DNA of 64,000 nt from the NCBI RefSeq assembly GCF_001949145.1, contig NW_019091497.1:665428-729427 (forward strand), read 5' to 3'. Shown piece by piece: positions 49,808 through 61,800 of this stretch (within the stretch, counting starts at the first letter, position 1; every line of letters starts with the position of its first letter). The notes below the pieces were generated by a model that had not been told where the DNA came from, made no database searches, and saw only the letters and a program-made list of their open reading frames with translations. Origin of the DNA: Acanthaster planci (lineage: Eukaryota > Echinodermata > Asteroidea > Valvatida > Acanthasteridae). Both the position numbers and the translations under genes were made by a program.

Positions 49808-52800
49808 CTGAAAGTGTTCAACATCAAAAGCAATTACCATTTACTTTCCTAGCATAATTATGCAAATCAAGAAGAACTTAGTTTCAATTAATTGCCCGAT
49901 GGCCGTAGATAAAAAGAAAAGAAAAGTTAGGGTAATGGTGTTGACCCTAGATTAGCTGTCACGGAAATGTTAACAATTTAAATAACTGAATTAATGCAGT
50001 CGTTTTAACCTTGCTGTTGTATACCCATCGTTGATTTGCATTTCTCGCTTCGTCACCAATGCAGAACCGCAGCTGAGCCGCTTTAGTGCCCTCTACGGCA
50101 GTCAGGCATTGACGGTCATGTTGTAGTTGGTTTCTTGAATTGTAAGCGAACACCTGCTTTCAGAACCATATTGAGGACAAACGGTTTTTTCTAATTTTTT
50201 TGTTGTTGTCGACAAGAGGTAAAATGAAACAAATGGTTCAGTGCATATTTCCATATTCAAGAAAAGGCCAGGCTGAAATGTATGACTGGGGAGCAGTGTA
50301 ATCTTTGAAGGTGACCCAAATTTTCTTACTCAAAAGCAAGTTCGACTCTATAAAATACCAACTCAATGGCCGTATTGCAAAAGCGACAACCCAAGAGAGA
50401 AAAAAATAGCAGTCGTTTGTGTGGGGAATTATAGAGACCAACGGTTGGAAGCTATCATGTTCATTCGCGACTTAAAACCCTCAACCGTGCACTAGATTAA
50501 GTGGTTCGACTGAGCAAACTGGGATGCGATCAATTCCTTATTTACCTGACCTGGCCCGCTGCCCTGACACAATTCCAAGGCTGCGTCTATGTCCACATCT
50601 CTCCTTCCATCCTTCCTTGAAGCAATGCCGTCTAGACACATGTTGACACCGAGGTTTTTAATCTAAAGCGTGAGTGATAGAAAAGGGAAAAATTCTTATG
50701 ATAGTCTTGGGGGTCGGTAAACGTAGCGAGAGGAACAGCTGGGATGCCATAACAGCTTAAAGTCTTCGAAACGGGAATCGACATGTGGACTTTGTATTCA
50801 GCACGTATTACACGTGCATTTTACAGTCGTCTGTGAACCAGCGTAGAACCATTGCCTCCGCCGCCAGGAATATAACTACGGCCTTCTCTCGGTCCAGCTC
50901 AGCGGGCTCACGGCAACTATATGGCTCAAAATGTGCAAGACGGTTCTTGTAAACGCTGAACACTAGTACGTAGCCTTATTTTCAAGCATTGTAGCTCAGG
51001 GCCGGGGGGGTTGTCTGTAGCTTGTTCAGTTTCTAGATGAAACGACTGACCTGTATATGCGTGAACTTCAAACCGTCACAGTCAGCCGTGAGATATGAAT
51101 CACCGGCGCATGACGTGCTTCGGCCCCCGGTCAGAAGCTTTGAATTCCCAGCCGAGCCCATGCGAATTCAAAGTGACATTTCCTTCCCCGGGAAATTCGT
51201 GGCAGAGACCTTTTAAGCACGAGGGCTTTACTTTCCAGACCGGGCATCCAAGTTTTTAAGACAGAAAATAATGTCAGAGCGCGGGAATCGGAGGGTGAAA
51301 CAAGCAACGGGTCACTGTAGACAAACCTCTGTTATTTAAATTAAAAGTGGAAGATGTAATTTGGTTTGAGGTGGTACCACGATGACAGTAGGAAATGTCA
51401 TGGTACTGTCCAAGCTCCAAGCTGCCCATAGATACGCGATTATATATCAGGCACGCAATTCCCAAACACAATACTATTATCAAGGAAATGTTTTACCAAA
51501 GTTTGATTACTTTCCAACAGTCGTTCCAAATGGTTCTTTTATTTGCTAATGGGACTTGTAGGGAAGATTGCTACAATTTCTGTTTAGAATGTGACTTTTA
51601 TCAATTTTTGTTGTGTCCCTAAGCAGGGCATTTTTACCAAGATCACTTCTCCCAATCCTTTTAGCGTTCTTGACTTAGTGCTAGGCATTCTTCTGGGAGG
51701 TTTTTCCCCGCGTTTTGCCGTTCACTTACGCTTGCTCTATTTTTTGAAAGCCTGGGCTACTTTGCTTGCCTCGGTGACTTCAGCATTCGACGCCCGCCCG
51801 AGCTGACGCAGTGTTCTTCATGTTTTATGGATTATACGTTGTTACAATGAACTCGTCGTCAAAACTCTTCATTTTGATCGGTATGCTTCGTTCATTGTCA
51901 TGAGAAACCATATTTTCTTCCGTTGTCGGTGGCTTGACTATAATCTACACGGTTGTGTGAATGGTTTCATAGTCGCACTTCAGGTTTTACATGTGCTCGT
52001 TTTTCATTCAACTTACCGCGCCAAGCACGCTGAATTTCAAGGGCAGAGTATGTTCTGGGTAGACCGCGTCAAGGTACCATTGGAACCCCTTGCAGCCTAG
52101 GCGGTCCCGGAGGGCGATCTCCCCGCTCACGTCCCCGTAGTCCACGCCTCGGTAGGCCGGCGTCATGGCGTACAGAACCTCTCGCGTGTAGGCATCGGCC
52201 CACACCTCCAGGAATCGTCGGTTGTTTCGTAGGACGGTGGTCTCGGCACCCTCGGGGAAGTCGTAGGGGGTGGTGGATCGGAAGACGTGACCCACGTGAG
52301 AGCAAGGCACGATCTCCAACGAACCCCCACATTGCCAAACCTGAAATAACATTGAAACACAACACCTGTGATGACCTTGAAATCAGAACTGTATAGAGAC
52401 CGGTTCATACTTCAGGCGGATGTCGAAGCACAGTGAATTTGACGTCACGACAGATTTGCAGCAAATTTTCACTCGAGTTGAAAATGTGTTCAACTTTGCG
52501 TATTCGCAGTGTGGATATAAATTTTGATCTAACGTCACAAACTGGCGTTTGTCGGGAGTGTTTGTTTTCGTGTCACGTATAAACCGGCCTGAACTCGGTG
52601 AAAAAAACACCCCAGTTTTTGCAAGACTAAACCACAGAATTCAAACCTTGAAGGAGAGTTGCAGATTCTCTCCGCCCCAGATCCTCATGCCAGTGTCGTA
52701 GCCGCCGAGACGGCGAAAGAAATCACGGTGGATGGCGAAAAGCCCGCCCGCCATGGTAGGCGTCCTGCAAATACATCAGGGAAAATAACTCCAACAACAT

Positions 52801-55800
52801 ACCAGAAAAGGACTACTTCACTGAAGGTTTCCAATAAATTATGCATACACTAGCAACAATTTCCATAAGAACCAGCTATGAGCCCCGAGCTGGATCAAGA
52901 GAGGGCGCGATTTTCCTTACAACGGAGGCTCCTTTGGTTGGAACCTCACTTCGCTGGTCGACGAACGACTGTGGGATGCATGCGTTTTTTGCGCGTCGCT
53001 ACCAACAAAACGAGGACTAATTTATTTATTAAATTGATATTATCATTAGTTAAATTAATTTCATCCCCGACGCAAATCCATCTTTGAAATAAAACGAACA
53101 CTGCCGGCAAGCATGGTTCTTTTCAACCGATGAGGGACTGCTGCCACTCAAGGTGGATGGGGCAAAGGAGCTAGGGCCTACGAGAATCATCGAAGGATCC
53201 GAAAGCGTGGTCGTGGGGGGGGTAAAATACATATTTTTTTTTGGAGAAGATGAGCACAGTAGAATGGCTAAAGGAAGTGCAGAAAGACTGGCTTCGCGGC
53301 CAAGAGAACTAGAGAGCAAAAGCGGAACGCTGATGTTATTGAAATAAACTCAGGACTGGGAACGAATCATAAGAGCAAAATTGGAGCGGTGCAAATAGAA
53401 AATAAAAGGAATACATTCTAACAAAAAATATTCTAAAGTCGATAACTATTTTATTTCAGTGTCGTTAACCTTAAATCTTGCAATCGTCCTTGGACGCTTT
53501 TCCCAATTGCAACTGTCAAACAAAACGCCTCCAGGTAAACACATGTATAACTTATCCCGTTTTCGCCATGTACCAATCCTTCAGGAAATCCACCTTGACC
53601 TGCTACGAGCAAAGCTTTTGTCACCTTGCCGGGGCTTCTTAATACCTGAGCGGCAGGTGGATATCGTAATTGACCCGCCGCTGTTCCCGCAAGGGCACCC
53701 CGGTCCACGTGAACTCCGGCAGCCAGGAAAAACCGCCGATCAACGGCAGGCCGGGGGCGGCGCTATACTCGAAGGTGGTGTCACTGATGGAGTCGATGAC
53801 GGGACTGGTGACGCGTGTCCTGCCGAAGAAAGACAAGTGACAGGGGAGTTTGTAGAGGCAGCGATGGACGAGACTGTGCAGAGTTAACTAATTGTTGTGA
53901 TAATGTGAAGACATGAACTTGAGGGTCTACCCTGTGTACTGATGTTATGATGCTATAATAATATGGGCGATTCACAATAGTGCGCCTCCAAGAGTTTGCA
54001 ACTCGTTGGCCAATCACGAGAACAACCGACAAGTCCAAACTGGGCCCATTTTACACAGTCTTTTTTTTCAAAAAGAAAAACTTAAAAAAAAATAGTATTC
54101 GCCAAAACAGAGCCTGGTAAAACGTAATACGCCGGCAGCTGATAAGAAGCGCCATTGGAATAAAAATAAAAAGAGAGAGATTACGAATTTCCCTAAATGA
54201 TGGACTATGTAGCGAATCGATAACTGTGCTTCCCTTGAAACACCATTGCCACTGTGGAGTGTGCGCTCACTAGTATAAGTGTATCTCAGCAGTCAAGACA
54301 GCACCCCCCCCGTCTCTGTTCCCTGAGCCACCGACTTCCACTGTTTATACTGACGGATCAACATGTCTCGCTCTAGACGCATTTGTTTTTCAAGTGCAGG
54401 GCACCCTACCCTTCTCTCGCTGCACAGAAAGACAGAGTTACCCCAAGCTTCCTGTAATACATTACACTGGCCTTTCCTATTATGCTTAATGGGGGACTGT
54501 AAGTGTAACGTCTTGTCGATGTTTACATGTGACCGCCGCACCAACAAACTTTGTATTGGGACACTGACGGATCTGCACCAACGGAGAACCATGCCCACCA
54601 CACCACTCAGAGGCAACTTCTCCGGCGGGGGGGGGGGGTATAATGCGATAAAGGCGATTTGGGGGTTTATATCACTTCCCTTTCTTTAAAAAAAAAAGCG
54701 AATAGGCCTCCAAGTTTATCTTTAACTCTCGCAAAGGTCACAGATAAGTTACACAGAGACATTTGAATTCTTGGTCACCAAAAAACAATTTGCCCACCCC
54801 CGGAAATTGGGTTCTCGATCTGGTGGTGAGTATGATGAGTGGAACATATTGAACGACATTGAACTGAACTGAATCTCAACTCTCCTTTCCATGTCAATTG
54901 TATTTTTAAAAGAAACTCGCAGTGAACTTGTTTTCATACATACATGTATTGTAATGTGTTTTAACAATACAAACAAAATCTAAATGCTATTTTCATTAAA
55001 AGTAACGAGGTATTTTCCATTCCAAGAAATCCTTCCAATACATTTTAGAGGGCGCTATTTTTCTTACGTCACACAAGGAACTTGCTATGAAATATCATCC
55101 CTCACAAATACCCCCAACAACGTTTTGAAGAAACTTTGACAATTTCTCTTGCTCCAAGAAAATGTACAGAAATGTGTGATGCATTTTATACACAGAGACA
55201 TAAAGAGCCACTACTAATATGCCTGAGATGACATCATGCTTTAAGCTCATGAATATGGAAAATTTTATGACCACAAAAACCAAGACGTTGAAGTTTTTCC
55301 GTTTTATTGCCTAAAAGGAGATTGAAAGTCGTAGTAACACTGCAAGAACGCTTTCCTACGGGTACTCATGCTTCGCCCAATTCAGACCGTTGCTTTAGCT
55401 AGGATTTCGACAACAACCGACAATAGCTTTCCTTCTCTCGTCATGTCGATGGGTTCGTCCCTTTCATTATTACTTTGAGAACCTAGAACCACTCACTGCC
55501 GAGCAGCAGTGGAGTAGATGCGTACTGCAACTCAATAAATCCTGCACTCGACAAGGCAAAGACAACGACATCGCATCTATGTCTTTCCTTTTTTAAACTA
55601 GCCATAAATTATTGCCCATAAGCAGGGAGCTGAGCCGAGAAGGGGTCGAGGGTTGATGTTCCGGGCTTGGGGTAATGGCCCTGTCGAGCCGAGCATCACA
55701 TTTGAGTTTTCAATTGTGCGCCCAATTTGTGCTTGTGAGGTTGACGGAAATTGGAGGATATTTCATAACAAATACTAAATCCCGCCGAGGCGAGGCGATC

Positions 55801-58800
55801 GGTCGTGCCTTCTGAACTCCTGATAAGGTCTGTGACGTGGCCTCCATGACCGTCACAGCAGAACCCCGCCAGGAGCGAAAACATTCTAACCGGACCGGAA
55901 CCAATTATCTGAACAGTGAAGGGATATTTCATGGAAAAAAATAACGAATGATGACAGTAAAGAAATTGAGGATTTAGATGGCCATTCCTGGCCACCCAAC
56001 AGAAAACTAAAACTTGCCCAAACTTGCAAATGTCATTTTGACAATATGAGTTTGTTAAACTAGGACGGAATTTCTTCACATAAGTTAAACTATCTTACAG
56101 TCTCACGGACTACCGCGCAGTGGCGTAACTGGGGGGGGGGACGTCCCCCCGCGAATGCCCATGCTCCCGGGTGCTTCCCTCTCCATTTCAAATGGGAGGG
56201 GGTATTTGAAATCCACGAACAACTTCTGCAGCAGGTCATTGTCTTTTGGTGCCCCCTTGAAAAAAATGTGTGCATCCCCAGGTACTCCCGGACGTAAAAG
56301 CCCTACTCACGTCAACGCTACCGTGTCAATATGACGAGGGAAATTAATCCTCTAACTTTCAAGTGATACAAACTTCGGTATAGTGGATTAAAGGCTCTAT
56401 GCCATGTAGGTTTCAAAATGAAATGCTTGAAAATATACCTCAACGCTGTCCTTCTTAAAACTATACAGGCCCTATTTTTTCCCATTTTGGAGCATGTTTG
56501 GTGTGTAAGTTAATGCATACTGGCATATTTACCACCGAAATGAAATGTTATCCAATATAATAAGTTTGTTTTGTTTTTTCAGTGAGCCAATTGGGGTTCC
56601 CGATTGGAGCAGAAATTCCTTTCTTCCTTCCTAGGAATGACATCACAGGAATAGCGCCCTCATTCTTTCAGGAAAAAAAACACGGAAATCTTGAATGTCA
56701 AAACTGCATTTTTCAGACTGAATTATGGAAAGAGATATCATCTAGTTTGAGAGAGGAGGAAATTTGCACGTTTTTTTAAATTGAACAATACCATCGCATT
56801 CCTTGAAAACAAGATTCAAATGATAAAGTGAATGCGTGTAGGCTATGACAGCAGTTTATCGCCGGGATTTAAAGTAATTCTCAAATACATGTATATATTC
56901 AATGACTGCGTGGGAAAAGTTCCCAAACCTCAGGAAATAGGAGAAGACAGGTGGTTTTTCTCTCTGGGCCCGCATCATTTGTCACGAGACTTCATTGACG
57001 GCACGTGAGATTATGCCAACCTCGGCGAACCTTGAACATGCAAGCTGATAATGTGGTGGAGTTGTACAACGAATCCCACCGGAGTCCTGAACCTTGGGCA
57101 TGTAGCCCAAGTATGTAATTTCATATGCCAGATCGAGACGGCAGTTCACTTCTTTTCATTGTATTCAAATAATATTATTTTGAAATCCGCTGGCTCCCAC
57201 GCCCCCATTTCATCGAGTTGCCTGCTGAAGTTCGATATGGCTTAAGTGAATTAATAACTGCTCCTTAGAAGAAGTTCCTATATAATGACCGTGACACAGC
57301 ATGGCTAAAATAAGGTCCGTAAATGTAATATGCTCGGGCTGGTAAATACGTGCCCCCACATCCCTCATTTGGCACTCTGCGCTAATGTCAATGTCCGTCT
57401 GCTTTGATATGTTACATGTGTAGAGCTTCATGTAACTCCAGACTCCAGTAAATGGTTGGGCCCTGTGGTGAGGGTCGTCTGTGAATTGCAACCCTGTGTC
57501 ACTGTGTCAGCCGTTCAAACACACATTGTGCTTCAGAACTTCTCGCTCGTGTTTATTTCTGGCTCCACTCGCCTCTTCATCTCTTAATTATCACATTTGC
57601 TTGGTCCTGGACGCCACGCAAGGAGATATTGCCATATTTTCTCTGACACAAAGGACGCTGAATGATGTTACTCAAACCAGAATGGTTTTTACATTATCGT
57701 GCAGTTGATTGCAACAGGATAAATTGATTATTTTTTTCAAAATATGTATTTGTTTTTTCATGCAATCTGATCAAATCAATAGTGATGGTTTCGCTCCAAG
57801 CCATATTGGATACTATCCGGCCTACCGTCGGTGGTGTTCGGCAAAACAGCCAAATTTAAAAAAAACAAAGTACATGACTTGAGTCAAGCCTCAACGACGA
57901 ATCGAGGTACCTGGGGAAAATCGCCACGAGTTGCAAGGGAGGGAAACGCTGGTTAATGTGAGTCACAGTTTCTAGAGACTGGTCTTCAATGTTTCAACGG
58001 TTGGGCAAGACCATTAATTCCGAACTGGTTACATATTCGGAAGCCAATATAAATATTTCACGTGGGCTGCAACTACTTTCTCCAATGGCCTGGAAAACAA
58101 CCCTCCTATTTTTTTGAGACCAAAAACAATTTATTTGTGAGACAGAGTCGCAAGTCCAGGGGCAAAGCCATTTATGGCTAAACATAGTACAAGGATAGAC
58201 GGAAAGGGATCCTCCACCTCTGGAGTTCCTGCAGTCTGCCTCACGACGCCGTGTCCTCGCCGCGTCACCATTTGCATGCAGTACTGTGAACCGAGGTTGC
58301 CGAATGACAATCATTCGTTGACCGTACGCCCATTATGATTGCCAAAAAAGCAGAGATTGGCATCTTTCTTGTGCACGAGAACTTCCTTAATGATCGCATA
58401 TAAACCAGATCCGCCCATTTGTATACAAAACAGCACGACTACCGTACCTCCTACCAAGTTTGCATGTGCATTTTACTCGATCAAGTTCCGTGCCCCGGCC
58501 AGTAAACACCGTGCTTAGGAAAAAAAAAGTTGGAAAAGTAAAGTCTCCTGTTTGTTTTCGTTAGGATATTTTCCCAGCTGCCGATCGGTGAAGCAAGCAG
58601 GTAGCTATTACGATGGTGCCAGGCTGGTGTTGACGTATATGATGATCACTCTAAAAGCCGTGTTACTTAAGCGAATACTAAAATATGCACAGTTACAAGC
58701 AAATTCCTTCAATCTCTGCATTAAACTTGCGAACTAATTTCCATGAAAAATGAACATGTAAAGGGCACATTTTCTTGGATGCTTGGGGCTACTTGGCTTG

Positions 58801-61800
58801 AAGGTAGAATTTTGGGGGGTCCAGGCCAACATTGCATTTTCTGTTTTGGACCAGTGCTGTCCTTAAAGCAAAACTTGGTACCTTTTGTGAGATTGGCCAT
58901 TGCCTATATACTAGAAAACCGGCCAATCAGCCAGCTTAGCATACAATAAGCCGACCAGCCACCCGCCCATCCGATGAAACATCAGACATCGACCCTGGGC
59001 CCAGTTTCATGGCACAGCTTATAACAGTTGATAGAAAATTCGTGTTTACCCATATTCTACCGGAAAACTTTGCTAACTTTAAACATTATCTCATGGTTTT
59101 GCTTGGTGTGATTCTGCATAGGCTATGATTGCGAGCGCATAGACAGTCTCGTAGTTTTGTCACAACGTTAAGCGACTTTTTTCCTCCAAAGTACGGTAAG
59201 CGTGCCTTTTTCCCGTGCTTCCTGCTTACGGTCTTTCTGAAATACTTGGAGCCTCTGTTAAAGTACAATCGTGCGCTCAGCAGTGCCATGAAATTGGGCC
59301 ATGGACTATGGACCGACCATTCGGTACACCGTAGTTGGTAGTGCGACTGAGCAGTTTACCTGTCTCTTGCAATCCTCTCCAGCAACGGTTCCAACCAACC
59401 CTTGGTGCATTCGCAGTGTGAATCCAGAAATGTCAGCACCTCCCCCTTGGACACAGACACGCCCAGATGACGGGCCGCCACTATTCCTTGCCGCGATTTC
59501 AGACGCTCCACCTTGACAGAGACCGGGAGACCGGCTACGTACTTCTCGAGCGGTTTTTGCAGCCAATCTACGTGTAGAATTGAGAGAAAAAGGTAACATG
59601 GCAACTTATGAATTATTATCATCGATTCCATATTTCTTTTATGTTCGGTAAAATACACTAGAAATACGGGAGATCCACAATAGTGCGCCTCCTACAGTTT
59701 GCAATCACAAACGTGCATTGGGTCGACAAATTTCGCGCATATGAATGGTCATCGCGTTGCAAACTCTTGGAGGCGCACGCGGCACTATTGTGAAACACCT
59801 GTATTCGGGAGCCAAGGGAGATGTTCAGTATTTCCAAATGTTCGGTACAGCGGTGTTTGTTACTGAGTGGCATTCCACTGTAAAAAACTGTGTTATTTTT
59901 CAACAGTCGTTTGAGTTTTACTGAACTGAAAGATCAGCTCGACTGAGCTGTGCTTTATCTGCTTCAAAACTAACGTGTTTGTAGTCAGTCTGGTCCTTGT
60001 ACCTGTCAACAATTTTGTCAATGACAACAATATTCGTTGGGGAAAAAATGACATGGAAACCAGCCAACGTGGTCATCAGTTCTGCGCAGCAAACACATGA
60101 TGCTGCACTAACGCAGAAGTCTCCGACTGGGACAAGAATGGCTTTCATTTCTGGGCCCCCTATTTATTGAATTCACGAGAAACCGCTGCTTTTGTAAATA
60201 TACGTGTCACGCAAGTCATATGAGAAAGAGTTACACAGTACGTTCACCATCCATAATAGTGTCCAGAAGCACTGGATAACAAATGAGTAACTGTATAACT
60301 GTGTATATAGGGTATATACATGTATAGCGACCGTACGAACCGGACCAGGGTGGGGTGCGGCGGAAAAAGTGACGAAAGAGGTGCAGACAATCGACTCATT
60401 AGTGATCAGTTGCTTAGGGGAACTCGGGGCAACTTTTCTAAAGCAAACCTTTGCGTACTTTGGACAAACTTTTGCAAAATTGCTTTCATCTCCTCACAAT
60501 TCTGTGAGCGGGGGCGACGATGGAGGAAACAAAGGGGAGCAGTCCTGCAGTGACTCCGATCCACTGTAGGGTCAATTTCCCAAGTTCACCTGCTTTAATC
60601 CATCTTCGATTTTGACACCTCCCTGCACGCACACCATAAGCACGTGAGGTAAACTTCTTCTTAGATTCCCACGTGTAGGTCTCAGGTACTCAAAATCTGT
60701 GCATCTTCCCACTCACCGAACTTGGGTTCGCTGGCATCATCCACCAGAACGATTTCCTTCACCAGCTCCCGGGAGGACCGGTTGATGACGCTGGTGACGG
60801 TGCGAAGCAACGTGCTCCAGGCCTCGTTGTGAAACACGATGATAACACTGGTCGTGGGTAGATTCTTTGGGTACCTTAAAATGCGGCATCTTAAAAAAAA
60901 CAAACACTGACACTTCAATCCTCAAAACTCAGATGATGAAAAGCTACTTTGAAGATAATCTGCAGTCTGAAGACTCTGACATTTGGTGCGTAACAGATTA
61001 ATTTAGCACTGGACAAAAATATGTCAACCCTCTAGGCTAGCCCTTCATCCTAAAGATTTTAGTTCGAATTTCCACTACTGAAATCAGAGGGTGACACGAC
61101 GTAACTCTGTCTTTTTAGATTCTATGGTGGCCCCGAAGGGACATCACACATAGCAATCAATCGCGTTTGACGCGGAGCACGCTGGGTAAGCGTAACTAAT
61201 TTATACAGCCGTTTCACAATAGTGCGCCACCAAGAGTTTGCAATGCGCTGGCCAACCACAACGTGCAAAATCTGTCGACACTTTTCAAACGCGCACTTGG
61301 TTGACAGATTTCGCGCATTGTGATTTGTCATCTCGTTGCAAACTCTTCGCGCACTACTGTGAAACGGCCGTATAAATTAGTTACGCGTACTCGGCGTGCT
61401 CCGCGTCAAAAGTGCATATACTTACATGCCTCATGGCGCGCCTATGCGGTAATTAAAAAAAAATCCCTCTTTTGTTCCGCTCGGAGCGGACAGCTTCTGG
61501 AAAATTAGTCGCCCGGAATAAATATGGAGTCTATGCAAAAACGATTCGACAAGATATGCGACAAAATATTCAACATTTTTGCAGAAATATTTTGCCATAA
61601 CACAATTACGACATATATTCGCCTATAGAATTTGCGACATTGCAAAAAATTTTCTCAAATTAATTTTGTAGAAATACTTGCTATGTTTCATGCCCCTTCA
61701 GGACCACCATAATCGTCAAAATCGTGCTTGAGGTTGTGTATCATTTGGCGTAGTCAAAAGTAATGCTAAGTATTGACACTGGAGTCCGTGAAGACTTCTG

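Larger units (their letters stand above)
53820..59359 (-). other. Gene 2 intron 4 (5.5 kb)
   Basis: This is the longest intron of gene 2. It contains a one-armed copy of the CACAATAGTGCGCC repeat (about 53971-54033), a diverged dispersed repeat copy (55110-55360), a TIR element (58997-59300) and G-runs near 54627-54637 and 56131-56140. Only isolated ACATGT words occur. Confidence 0.8.
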
